DNA of 64,000 nucleotides from Streptomyces sp. XM4193 (GTDB taxonomy: Bacteria > Actinomycetota > Actinomycetes > Streptomycetales > Streptomycetaceae): contig NZ_JALLGK010000001.1 in NCBI RefSeq assembly GCF_023072595.1, positions 806,001 to 870,000 of the forward strand, read 5' to 3'. The notes below the pieces were generated by a model. It ran no database searches and was not told the DNA's origin. It worked only from the letters and a program-made list of their open reading frames with translations. Positions 8,650 through 27,815 of the stretch are shown one piece after another (position 1 is the stretch's first letter; the number at the start of each line of letters is the position of its first letter). The translations under genes and the position numbers were made by a program.

Positions 8650-9651
8650 TCACTCGCCGCGCAGGGCGCGCAGGACCTCGTCGTCGAAGACGGCCATCTG
8701 CCACTCGGACTCCGGGGTCTCCTTGTGGCAGTAGCCGTGGGTGATCGAACCCGTGGCGGTCTTGACGAGCTTGCCGTCGCGCACGACGTAGAAGTCCATG
8801 CGGGAGGTGTAGAGCATGTCCTTGAAGATCGACTCCACCGTGTAGACGGTGTAGAGGTTCTCCTCCATCACCGTCTCGTCGGTGAACTGGATCTTGTTGC
8901 TGGTCACCACGGGGATCCAGCCGCGCTCGTCGAGCAGCCGCTTGATGCTGATGCCGCGCGAGGCGACGAAGAGGTGCTTGGCCTCTTCCATCTGGCGCAG
9001 GTAGCCCGACATCTGCATGCGCTCTGTGAAGTGGCAGTAGTAGTAGGGAACCTTCCACTTCCAGCCGACGGCGTTGGAGTCGCCGATGATCTCGGCCAGC
9101 ACCGGGTCGGTGTCGGAGTTCTCACCGCGGTGGAACGCACCGGCGAAGTCGTCGACCTCGGTGGCGGCCAGCTCGGTGGGCTCGGCGGTGGCGAAGCGGT
9201 CGACCACGAAGCGCTCGAGCTCGGCCGGCAGCGGCTGGGCGTCGGGGATGGCCGGGTCGCGGCGGAGCAGCACGCGCAGCTTGGAGGAGACGGCCTTCTT
9301 GGTCTCGCCGTCGCGCTCCACGTAGGCCGCGGTCGCGAACACCATCTCGCGGTCGGTGTCCTTGGTCTTCGGGACGACCTCGATGCGGACGTCGTCGTCC
9401 AGGGTCAGCACCGTGTGCAGACGGGTGTCGACGCCGACCACGTCGAAGTTGACGCCGTGGGTCAGGTAGAGCTCGGTGGCGCCCAGGCCGACGGCCCGGA
9501 AGTGGTCGAGCACAGCTGCTTCGAGCAGGTAGTTGTCGCACTTGAAGCCGATCGCGGTGTTGATGTTGCCGCCCTCGTAGGAGGGGCGCATCGTCACCGA
9601 ACTCGGCTCGTGCAGCAGCTTCTTGATTTCGACATCGGACAGGGTGGCCAT
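8650..9651 (-). CDS. Double hot-dog protein, acyl-ACP thioesterase/FAT-like
   Basis: A 333-aa protein. The C-terminal half (from about residue 205, VPYYYCHFTERMQ) reads as a hot-dog domain with EEAKHLF and a final beta segment ending ITHGYCH. The N-terminal half looks like a second, more diverged hot-dog, the layout of FAT-like acyl-ACP thioesterases and of some tandem dehydratases. I see no clear GHFP dehydratase loop. It lies in the acyl-chain operon, so release, transfer or editing of an acyl-ACP are the reasonable roles. ATG 9651 is the start. The function assignment is weak. Confidence 0.5.
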   Translation of the reverse strand: MATLSDVEIKKLLHEPSSVTMRPSYEGGNINTAIGFKCDNYLLEAAVLDHFRAVGLGATELYLTHGVNFDVVGVDTRLHTVLTLDDDVRIEVVPKTKDTDREMVFATAAYVERDGETKKAVSSKLRVLLRRDPAIPDAQPLPAELERFVVDRFATAEPTELAATEVDDFAGAFHRGENSDTDPVLAEIIGDSNAVGWKWKVPYYYCHFTERMQMSGYLRQMEEAKHLFVASRGISIKRLLDERGWIPVVTSNKIQFTDETVMEENLYTVYTVESIFKDMLYTSRMDFYVVRDGKLVKTATGSITHGYCHKETPESEWQMAVFDDEVLRALRGE

Positions 9652-9667
9652 CGGTGTTCTCCCGTAC

Positions 9668-10492
9668 TCAGTTGACCGCCGCCGGGGTGTGCCCGGCCGA
9701 CAGAGTGGTGAGGAATTGCTGGACGGCGAGCGAGAACCGCTCCGGGTGCTCGGCCATCGGTGTGTGCCCGCTGCCTTCGATCCGCTCGATCGAGGCGTTG
9801 CCGAGCCGCTCGGCGAGCAGCTCGCCCTCGGTGGGCGGCGCGATCGGGTCGCGATCGCCGATGACGATCTGGACGGGCAGGCCGACCAGTTCGACAGGAA
9901 GGAATGGGGTGCGCAGGTAGGTGTTGAGGTAGCGAACGACCCAGTGCGGGCCCAGCTGTGCGCACGAGTGCTCGGCCATCTCCGCCAGCAGGTCGGAGTC
10001 CAGCGGCTTGTGGGAAAGCAGTTGGATACCCTCGCCGGCGCCGAGTCGCAACCGGTCGAGGAATGTGGGCAGTTCGGGCCAGGAGAAATCGTCGGTCTGT
10101 TCGCGGAAGAACGGCGAAACCAGCACTGCGCCGCTGATGCCGAATTCTTCCCGCGGGTCCGCGCCGCGCGCCACTGTTTCGGCGAGCAGAGTGAGAAGCA
10201 GAACAGATGCGTAGGAATGGGCGACGACGATGTCGGGCCCGCCGGGTATCTGCCGGATCGCCTCGCGTATCCAGTGGGTCTCGTCGCCCTCGGGCACCGC
10301 GGGCGGGCCGCCCGCGCGCCAGGGCAGGGCGGCGGTCCACACTTCGAGGGACGGCGGCCGGTGCGCGAGGAACGTGTCCCAGCTCCGGGTGCTGCTGCCG
10401 AGGCCGTGCAGCAGCAGTGCGCGGTGTTCCGCATTCGCGGACGCGCAATGCTGTCGAAGCACGAGCGGCTCGACATCACCGTATCGGAGCAC
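9668..10492 (-). CDS. Alpha/beta hydrolase
   Basis: A 274-aa alpha/beta hydrolase. The oxyanion strand reads ALLLHGLGSSTRSW, the nucleophile elbow is VAHSYAS (Ser, with Ala in place of the first Gly), the acid is in IGDRDPI and the base in GSGHTPM. The GTG start at 10492 has GGAAAGGGAT upstream. It appears to be the first gene of the leftward PKS operon and lies close to the stand-alone A-T genes. It could hydrolyse stalled acyl-ACP or transfer an acyl or aminoacyl group; nothing in the sequence decides. Confidence 0.8.
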   Translation of the reverse strand: MLRYGDVEPLVLRQHCASANAEHRALLLHGLGSSTRSWDTFLAHRPPSLEVWTAALPWRAGGPPAVPEGDETHWIREAIRQIPGGPDIVVAHSYASVLLLTLLAETVARGADPREEFGISGAVLVSPFFREQTDDFSWPELPTFLDRLRLGAGEGIQLLSHKPLDSDLLAEMAEHSCAQLGPHWVVRYLNTYLRTPFLPVELVGLPVQIVIGDRDPIAPPTEGELLAERLGNASIERIEGSGHTPMAEHPERFSLAVQQFLTTLSAGHTPAAVN

Positions 10493-10805
10493 CGGTTATC
10501 CCTTTCCGAGGAAATCGGACAGCAGAAGGTATTGCCAGTCAGTGCCGGCATTCCTTTCCCCGGCAGGGCGTGACGCTAGCAACCAATCGCTTGTCGACCC
10601 ATGTCGGGCCGCTGATTTTGCAGCGACATGCAGCCCGTTGCGGGGCGTCCCGTCCCGTGTATTACGCATGAATCAACAATGCCGGAGCGGCGGAGAGGGC
10701 CGGGGGTACGGAAGCGGCGTCCACGTCTGTGGTGAAAAGCCGCCCCGCACCATCGATGATCCCGGAAAACGAGCGTGCCGAAAGAGCCGTTTCAGCAAGC
10801 TGCTA
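10493..10805. promoter_or_regulatory. Non-coding region, probable promoter of the leftward PKS operon
   Basis: About 310 bp with no convincing gene and visibly more A/T than the surroundings. It lies upstream of the alpha/beta hydrolase gene (minus strand) and downstream of the ferredoxin reductase gene. An imperfect palindrome at 10600-10630 (catgt and cgctg pairing with cagcg and acatg around attttg) is a possible operator. I could not identify reliable -35/-10 boxes. Confidence 0.4.
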
Positions 10806-12112
10806 CTACAAATTCTTCCAATTGGCCACGACGTCGACGCCGCTGTCCGGGGCGGCGAGCGCGCGCCGGGCGGTCATGAGGGCCTTGGGCCAGTTCACGG
10901 TGAGTGCTGCCGCGAGCCGCGAACCGCGGTGGTAGGCGACGGCGAAGCGCCGACGGGGGCCCTCCGAACGCACCACCGTGACCTCGTCGTCCGCCTCCGG
11001 GCGGCCGAGCAGAGTGATCTTTCCGCCGTACTGGTCGCTCCAGACGAAGAACTGGTGCCGGTGCGGCTGGGGTTCCTCGCCGGCGATCGCGCGCGCCACG
11101 AGGTCGGCCTGCTCGACCGCGTTGGTCCAGTGCTCGGTGCGCAGATGCGCTCCGACCTGCGGATCCAGGCTCCGGGCGACGTCGCCGACGGCGTACACCG
11201 TGCGGTCGGCGTCGACCGCGCAGAACTCGTCGCACCGCACGCCGCCGTCCTCGGTGAGCGGCAGCCCGGAGTCGGCCAGCCAGCCGGTGCTCGGTGCCAC
11301 CCCGATGCCGACCACGACCGCGTCCGCGGGCAGCGTCCTGCCGTCGGCCAACTCCACGCCGGTCACGGAGCGTTCACCCAGCAGCGCCTCGACCGGGGTG
11401 CCGCAGAGCAGCCGAGTGCCGTTGTCGCGGTGCAGCAGGGCGAGTTCGGCCGCGACGTCGTGACCGAGAAGAGCTGCCAACGGAGCGGACATCCCCTCCA
11501 CTACTGTCACCTTCATGCCACGTGCGCGCGCGGTCGACGCCACCTCGGCGCCGACGAAGCCGCCGCCGACGACGACGAGTCGGCCGGAGCCGTACCGGTC
11601 GAGGTCGGCGCGCAGCGCACGGCAGTCCGCGAGCGTGCGCAGCAGGTGCACGCCGCCGAGCGGCATCTGCGGCAGGGCGCGGGGGGCGGCGCCGCAGGCC
11701 AGCACGAGCCGGTCGTACGCCAGCTCCTCGCCGGAGTCCAGGCGCAGCAGCCGGGCGCCGGTGTCCAGCGAGGCGGCCGCGGCCACATGGCGCCGCACCC
11801 GCCAGTCGTCGGGGTTGCCGAGCGTGGCGCGGTCCTCGCTCCAGTCGCCGCTGAGGAGTTGCTTGGACAGCGGCGGCCGGTCGTAGGGGGCGTCCGGGTC
11901 CGGATCGACCAGATCGATGGAGCCCCGGTAGCCCGCGGCGCGCAGCTCGGCGGCGACCCGGGCCCCGGCGACCGAGGCCCCGACGATCACCGTCCGCAGA
12001 TCGGTCGCGCCGGTGCCGGTCGCGCCGGCGTCGGCGGGCGCGTGCTCGGCGGTGTCGGACGCGCCGGACGTGGCGGCGGTGGCGTCCGCTTGCGGGGCGG
12101 GGGCGTCGGGCA

Positions 12113-12113
<1 letters not shown>
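10806..12113 (-). CDS. NAD(P)H:ferredoxin reductase (FAD-dependent)
   Basis: A 435-aa pyridine-nucleotide-disulphide-class reductase. FAD motif VIVGASVAGARVAAELR near residue 43, NAD(P)H motif LVVVGGGFVGAEVAS mid-protein, and FAD-binding VYAVGDVA. This layout is that of reductases that feed P450-type ferredoxins. The start ATG 12113 overlaps the stop of the Asn A-T gene (TGATG). The first ~38 residues are a low-complexity Ala-rich extension. The likely partner is the 3Fe-4S ferredoxin at 44966 and the P450 at 43746, although they are 30 kb away. Confidence 0.9.
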
Positions 12114-13945
<1,832 letters not shown>

Positions 13946-13970
13946 CGTGGATTCCTATTCCTTCGGTACG

Positions 13971-13988
13971 AGCCGTCGCACGACGGCT
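13971..13988 (-). other. Short intercistronic hairpin
   Basis: A perfect 8-bp inverted repeat (agccgtcg / cgacggct) with a 2-nt spacer, in the 50-bp gap between the two stand-alone A-T genes. It may be mRNA structure or an operator half. Confidence 0.35.
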
Positions 13989-13995
13989 CCGCAGG

Positions 13996-16900
13996 TCACT
14001 CGGCGCGGTCCGCAGCCAGTTGACGGATCGTCGGGCGCAGGTACAGCTCGCGCATCGCCACGGTGAAACCGCCGCCCCGGCGCCGCAGTGCCGCGCCCAC
14101 CCGCATGGCGAGGAGCGAATTGCCGCCGTGGTCGAAGAAGTTGTCGTCGGGGCCGATCGGCACGCCGAGCACTTCCTGCCACACCTCCAGCAGCACGGAC
14201 TCGAAGGTCTCCCCGGCCGGTTCGGCGCCGCCGTCCGCGGCAACGCCCGCCGTTGCGCCGGGTGTTGCGCCCGATGCGCCCGTGTCGCCGGCCGCGGTCG
14301 CGGCAGGGGCCGCGGGTACGGGCGCCGCGGCCGGCTTCGGCAGCCTGCGGGTGTCCAGCTTGCCGTTGGTGGTCAGCGGCATCCGCTCCAGCACGGTGAC
14401 GGTGGAGGGCACCATGTACTCGGGCAGGAACCTGGCCGCGCGGCGGCGCACCGCGGCCGTGTCGTCCAGATCGTCGCCGGCCGGCACCACGTACGCGTCG
14501 AGCTGCGCGGTCGCGGGGTCGTCGGGGTCGCTCCGCCCGAGCACCACCACGGCCGCGGAGACCTGCGGGTCGTCCGCCAGCACCGCGCGGATCTCGTCCA
14601 GTTCGATGCGGAAGCCGCGCAGCTTGACCTGGCTGTCCAGCCGTCCCAGATGCTCGATCCGGCCGTCCGGCAGCATCCTGCCGCGGTCCCCGCTGCGGTA
14701 CATCCGCTCACCGGTGCGCGGGTCGACCCGGAAGCGCTCCTCGGTGAGTTCGGGCTTGTTCAGATAGTGCGTGGCGACGCCCGTGCCACCGACCCAGATC
14801 TCGCCGGCGACGCCGATCGGCAGCGTCCGGCCCTCGGGGTCGGCGATCCGCACCCACCAGCCGGGCAGCGCGTGACCGACCGACTTGTCGCCGGTCAGGG
14901 CCTCGGCCCTGGTGACGGTCTGCGCGGTCACGTGCACGGTGGTCTCGGTGATGCCGTACATGTTGACCACCCGGCACCGGCTCTCCGGGTGCCGGTCGAA
15001 CCAGGGCAGCAGGATGCGCGGTTCCAGCGCCTCGCCGCCGAAGACGACCAGCCGCACCGGCACCGGCTCGCCGCCGTCGCGCTCGACCTCCACCAGCTGG
15101 GAGAAGGCCGAAGGGGTCTGGCTGAGCACCGACACCCGTTCGCGCAGCAGGAGTTGGTGGAACTCCTCGGGCGAGCGGGAGGCCCAGTACGGCACGACGA
15201 CCAGGGTGGCGCCGGTCAGCAGCGCGCCCCAGATCTCCCAGACGGAGAAGTCGAAGGCGCTGGAGTGGAACAGGGTCCAGACGTCGTCCGAGTCCAGCTC
15301 GAAGTCCTCGGTGGTGGCGGCCATCAGACCCAGCACGTTGCGGTGCGGGATGACCACGCCCTTGGGACGGCCGGTGGAGCCGGAGGTGTAGATGACGTAC
15401 GCGGCGTCGTCCGGGCCGGTCGTCGAGCGCGGCGGCCCCTCGCAGCTCTCCGGCGCCAGCGCGGCCAGCTCCGCCGGGGAGACCACCCGCACCGACTCCC
15501 CGCCGGGGAAGTCCCGGTGGTCGGTGACGACGGTGGTCAGCCCGGCGTCGGTGGTGGTGTACGACAGGCGGTCGCTCGGATAGGCGGGGTCCATCGGCAC
15601 GTAGGTCGCGCCCGCCTTGAGCACCGCGAGCAGCGAGACGATCAGCTCCGTGGAGCGCTCCAGGCAGACCCCGACCCGGTCGCCGTCGGCGACACCGAGT
15701 TCGCGCAGCGCGTGCGCGAGGCGGTCGGCGCGCCGGTCCAGCTCGCCGTAGCCGAGGGTCTCGTCCTCGAACCGGACGGCGACGGCGTCCGGAGCGCCGG
15801 CGGCGATCGTCGCGATGGCGGCGTCGATCCGGGTGGGGACCACCGGCCGCGCCTCGGCGTGCCGGCCGAGCGCGTGCACCCGGTCCAGCTCCTGGGCGGA
15901 GAGCAGTTCCAGCCGGTCGGTCGAGGTGTCCGGTTCGCGCAGCAGCGCCTCGTGGACGCGGCGCACGTGCGCGAGCAGCTGCTCGGCACTCGCGGGCGAC
16001 AGGAGGCGGGGGTCGAAGTCGCAGCGCAGGAAGGGGCGTTGGCGCGTCATGTCGCGCACCACCGAGACCGTCACCGCGAACGGCGGCGCCTGGTACGGCA
16101 CGTACTCGGCCGGTCGCACCCCCGGCAGCCCGGTGGCCGCGTTGCGGTCCGCGACGACCAGGCCGACACGGTCGGCGTCGTCGAGGTCGCCGCCGGCCGC
16201 GGTGATCTCCCGGCGCAGTGCCTCGGTGCGCCAGGCAGGCCCCGCCGCCGCTGCCTCGCGCATCTGCTTGTGGACGCTGCCGAGCGTCCGGGCGCCGTCG
16301 GCCGGCACCGGGACCAGTGCGACGCCGGCGGCCTCGGTCTCCGCGGGGTCGGCGGCGGCTCCCGGGTCGGCGTCGGAGTCCGTCACCAGCTGGGCGAGAA
16401 CCGGGGCGCTCACCCCGTCGTAGCGCGCCAGCACCAGGCCGAGCGCGGCGGCCCAGCCTGCCGAGTCGGAGGCGGGATGTGCCTGGGAGAGCGCGAGTTC
16501 GCAGCTGCGGGCGGCTGCCGGCCCGTACGGGTCGCCCAGCCCCCAGTCCGGACGTCCGGCCGAGGAGCACTGCGCCAGCTCGGCGGCGAGCCGGGTCGGG
16601 TCGGGGTGCGCGGCGGCCGACGGCGCGGCGTCCGCGGCGGGTTCGGCCGTCTCCGCGCCGACCAGCAGCTCGATGACGCAGGCCCGCAGCGCGGCGACAC
16701 CGAACCGTCGGCGGTGCGCCACCGCGACGAGGTCGGCGACCCCGTCCGCGTAGCGCAGCAGCACGACCCGCACCCGCGCGTCCTGACCGGCGGCGACCGG
16801 TCGCAGCAGCTCGCGGCCGCGGCGCTGCTGGGCCGCGGGCTCCTCCGAACCGCAGGGCACCTCCTCGGACCAGCCGGCCACCGAGGGGTGAGCGGCCATC

Positions 16901-17187
16901 CGGGCGGCCAACTGCCTTGCGGCAGCGCCCTGTCGGGCGTCGGCGCGGGGCAGGCGTACGGCGAGTGCGTGGCAGTCGGCGCCCGGCACCGGCAGGTTCC
17001 CGCCGGACTGCCCGGCGGTGCGCACGACAGTGCGTCCGGCGGCCGGCGCGGATGCGGCGTCCGCAGATGCGGCGGGGTGGCCGGACGGGGTGGCCGGTGC
17101 AAAGACGGATGCGGTGGCTGGTGCTGCGGCTGGATCGGTGGCGCGCTCCGCCGGTGCGGTGGCGGCGTCCTGCTCAGAGATCGACAC
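13996..17187 (-). CDS. Stand-alone NRPS: degenerate C-like region, Thr-activating A domain, T domain
   Basis: A 1063-aa protein. Residues 1-~60 are Ala/Pro-rich. Residues ~60-430 look like a decayed condensation domain: the HHxxxDG site appears only as AHRRRFG. Then an intact A domain ([23 protein letters not shown]10 NGKLDTRRL) with pocket residues D-F-W-S-V-G-M-V-H, a threonine code, and a carrier domain (DDNFFDHGGNSLL). It should load Thr on its own carrier and supply the A-less module 5 of NRPS3. The neighbouring SDR could adjust the beta-carbon to give allo-Thr. Start GTG 17187 has AAGGGA upstream. Confidence 0.85.
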   Translation of the reverse strand: MSISEQDAATAPAERATDPAAAPATASVFAPATPSGHPAASADAASAPAAGRTVVRTAGQSGGNLPVPGADCHALAVRLPRADARQGAAARQLAARMAAHPSVAGWSEEVPCGSEEPAAQQRRGRELLRPVAAGQDARVRVVLLRYADGVADLVAVAHRRRFGVAALRACVIELLVGAETAEPAADAAPSAAAHPDPTRLAAELAQCSSAGRPDWGLGDPYGPAAARSCELALSQAHPASDSAGWAAALGLVLARYDGVSAPVLAQLVTDSDADPGAAADPAETEAAGVALVPVPADGARTLGSVHKQMREAAAAGPAWRTEALRREITAAGGDLDDADRVGLVVADRNAATGLPGVRPAEYVPYQAPPFAVTVSVVRDMTRQRPFLRCDFDPRLLSPASAEQLLAHVRRVHEALLREPDTSTDRLELLSAQELDRVHALGRHAEARPVVPTRIDAAIATIAAGAPDAVAVRFEDETLGYGELDRRADRLAHALRELGVADGDRVGVCLERSTELIVSLLAVLKAGATYVPMDPAYPSDRLSYTTTDAGLTTVVTDHRDFPGGESVRVVSPAELAALAPESCEGPPRSTTGPDDAAYVIYTSGSTGRPKGVVIPHRNVLGLMAATTEDFELDSDDVWTLFHSSAFDFSVWEIWGALLTGATLVVVPYWASRSPEEFHQLLLRERVSVLSQTPSAFSQLVEVERDGGEPVPVRLVVFGGEALEPRILLPWFDRHPESRCRVVNMYGITETTVHVTAQTVTRAEALTGDKSVGHALPGWWVRIADPEGRTLPIGVAGEIWVGGTGVATHYLNKPELTEERFRVDPRTGERMYRSGDRGRMLPDGRIEHLGRLDSQVKLRGFRIELDEIRAVLADDPQVSAAVVVLGRSDPDDPATAQLDAYVVPAGDDLDDTAAVRRRAARFLPEYMVPSTVTVLERMPLTTNGKLDTRRLPKPAAAPVPAAPAATAAGDTGASGATPGATAGVAADGGAEPAGETFESVLLEVWQEVLGVPIGPDDNFFDHGGNSLLAMRVGAALRRRGGGFTVAMRELYLRPTIRQLAADRAE

Positions 17188-17216
17188 GACTGGTCCCTTT
17201 GGCGTGATGGGGTGGC

Positions 17217-18041
17217 TCACCGGGCGGTGAAGCCGCCGTCGACGGTCAACACGGAGCCGGTCACTTGCCTGGACTCGTCCGAGACCAGCCAGACGGCGGC
17301 CTGGGCCACGTCCTCCGGCTCGATCAGCGCGTTCATCGGCTGCGACTGGACGAACGTCTCCTCGTGCTCGCCGACCGGCAGTTCCAGCGAACGGGCGATC
17401 TCGGCCAGCATCCGGCCCTCGGCCTGGCTGTCGTCCCGGATGGAGCCCGGGCACAGTGCGTTGACCCGCACCTTCAGCGGGGCGTAGTCCAGCGCGGTCG
17501 CCTTGGAGAGTCCGATCACGCCGTGCTTGGAGGCGGCGTAGCCGGCGAAGTGCCGGTAGCCGACCAGGCCCGCGGTGGAGGCCACGTTGACGATGCTGCC
17601 GGAGCGGCGGGCGGTCATCAGCGGGCCGACCAGGGAGGTCATGCGCCAGGCGCCCGACAGGTTGATGTCGATCATCACCTGCCACTCCTCCTCGGTGGTC
17701 TCGTGGGTGGTGCGGCCCGAAGGGGCCACGATGCCCGCGTTGTTGACCAGCGCGTCGATGGTGCCGAAGCGGGCGCACACCTCGTCGACGGCCGCGGAGA
17801 GCGCGGCGCGGTCGCGGATGTCGGCCTCGGCGGTGAGCACCGCCGCGCCCTCCGCGCGGCAGAGCTTCGCGGTGTGGTCGAGCTGGCTGGTGGTGCCGAG
17901 CGGGTAGGGCACTCCGGGGACGTCGCCGCAGACGTCGAGCAGGGCCAGGTCCGCGCCCTCCCGACTCATCGCCAGCGCGCAGGCGCGGCCGACACCGCGC
18001 GCGGCCCCCGTCACCAGGACGGTCTTACCTTGCAGACGCAC
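17217..18041 (-). CDS. Short-chain dehydrogenase with mycofactocin-type insertion
   Basis: A 274-aa SDR: cofactor motif TGAARGVGRA, NNAG, and catalytic Ser (NVAST) and YAASK. After the second strand it has an extra segment, DVCGDVPGVPYPLGTTSQ, of the kind seen in SDRs that hold NAD tightly and work with mycofactocin. No other ketoreductase is visible in the window, so it could reduce beta-ketoacyl-ACP. Its place directly after the Thr A-T gene also suits oxidation and re-reduction of carrier-bound Thr to allo-Thr. GTG 18041 has AAGGAG at good spacing. A hairpin lies upstream. Confidence 0.85.
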   Translation of the reverse strand: MRLQGKTVLVTGAARGVGRACALAMSREGADLALLDVCGDVPGVPYPLGTTSQLDHTAKLCRAEGAAVLTAEADIRDRAALSAAVDEVCARFGTIDALVNNAGIVAPSGRTTHETTEEEWQVMIDINLSGAWRMTSLVGPLMTARRSGSIVNVASTAGLVGYRHFAGYAASKHGVIGLSKATALDYAPLKVRVNALCPGSIRDDSQAEGRMLAEIARSLELPVGEHEETFVQSQPMNALIEPEDVAQAAVWLVSDESRQVTGSVLTVDGGFTAR

Positions 18042-18108
18042 CAGGACTCCTTCTCAACGGTTGTGGACTCTCCGCGAGGGGCCGGCACCACCCGTCCCCC
18101 ACGACCGG

Positions 18109-18158
18109 GTTCCGGCGGGCCGGCCGCGGGGTGCGTCCCGCGACCGGCCCGCCGGAAC
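18109..18158 (-). terminator. Strong hairpin between thioesterase and SDR genes
   Basis: A 15-bp perfect outer stem (18109-18123 with 18144-18158) continues inward with one mismatch to a short loop. It probably ends or attenuates the long NRPS transcript before the SDR and stand-alone A-T genes. Confidence 0.65.
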
Positions 18159-18164
18159 GGCCGG

Positions 18165-18866
18165 TCAGCTCCCGACGGCGTCCGCCAGTACGCGGACCAG
18201 GCCCTCGGGGTTGTCGACCAGGTACATGTGGCCGCCCTCGACCTCCTCGAAGCGGAAGTCCCGGGAAGTGGCCTTGGACCACTCCATGGCCTGCTCGGTG
18301 GTGACCAGCGAGTCGGAGGTGCCGCGCACCGACACGATCGGGACCGCCAGCGGCTCGTCCGAACGCGCCGTGTAGCTCTCGTGCATCTCGACGTCCGCCC
18401 GCAGCGTGGGGAGCAGCAGCTCACGCATCTCCGGGTCCTCCAGCGCGTCGTGCCGGTAGCCGGCGAACTCCTTGACGCGGGCGAGGAACTGGTCGTCGTC
18501 CAGTCCGCTGGCGCCGTTCTCGCGGCGGGCCCACGGGCCGGGCGAACCGCTGATGACCAGCGCGGTCAGCCTGACGCCCTCGGTCGCGGCGAGCCGGCGG
18601 GCCAGCTCGTAGGAGAGCACCGCGCCCAGGCTGTGGCCGAAGAGCACCACGGAGTCCGCGCCCTTGACCCGCTCCAGGACCTCGGGCAGCAGCCCGTCGG
18701 CCGCGACCTCGACATCGGTGTACGGCTCCTCGGCGAACCGCTGCTCGCGGCCCGGGAGCTGGATGGCCGCGAGCTCGAACTTGCCCTCGCTCAGCGGGAC
18801 GAAGGGACGGAACACCGAGGCGCCGGCCCCGGCGAACGGTACGGAGATGACGACCGCCTTGGACAT
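18165..18866 (-). CDS. Type II thioesterase
   Basis: A 233-aa thioesterase with nucleophile elbow LFGHSLGAVLSYEL, Asp in the expected loop and His in EGGHMYLV. Such proteins clear mis-primed carrier domains. It directly follows NRPS3, which has its own TE. A second type II thioesterase lies at 52902-53678. ATG 18866 is preferred over the upstream TTG 18872, since AAAGG is at a usable distance. Because this line uses trans-loaded carriers, an editing enzyme would be especially useful, but a transfer role is also possible. Confidence 0.92.
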   Translation of the reverse strand: MSKAVVISVPFAGAGASVFRPFVPLSEGKFELAAIQLPGREQRFAEEPYTDVEVAADGLLPEVLERVKGADSVVLFGHSLGAVLSYELARRLAATEGVRLTALVISGSPGPWARRENGASGLDDDQFLARVKEFAGYRHDALEDPEMRELLLPTLRADVEMHESYTARSDEPLAVPIVSVRGTSDSLVTTEQAMEWSKATSRDFRFEEVEGGHMYLVDNPEGLVRVLADAVGS

Positions 18867-18923
18867 GTGCAACTGCCTTTCTCTCGAGTGTGGTTCGCGG
18901 TGGACGAGTGCGACGCGGGAGCG

Positions 18924-27811
<8,888 letters not shown>

Positions 27812-27815
<4 letters not shown>

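Noticed and set aside
9668..10492. Alpha/beta hydrolase considered as the aminoacyl shuttle
   Set aside because: It has a Ser nucleophile in a diverged elbow. The Cys-nucleophile protein at 45312-46109 fits better, although a role here is not excluded.
10600..10630. Palindrome considered as a transcription terminator for the ferredoxin reductase gene
   Set aside because: It is ~200 bp downstream, imperfect and closer to the next operon's start, so a regulatory site is at least as likely.
13996..17187. Stand-alone Thr protein considered as an eighth in-line module
   Set aside because: Its C-like domain lacks the catalytic histidines and the gene lies after the TE-bearing NRPS3, so an in-line elongation role is unlikely.
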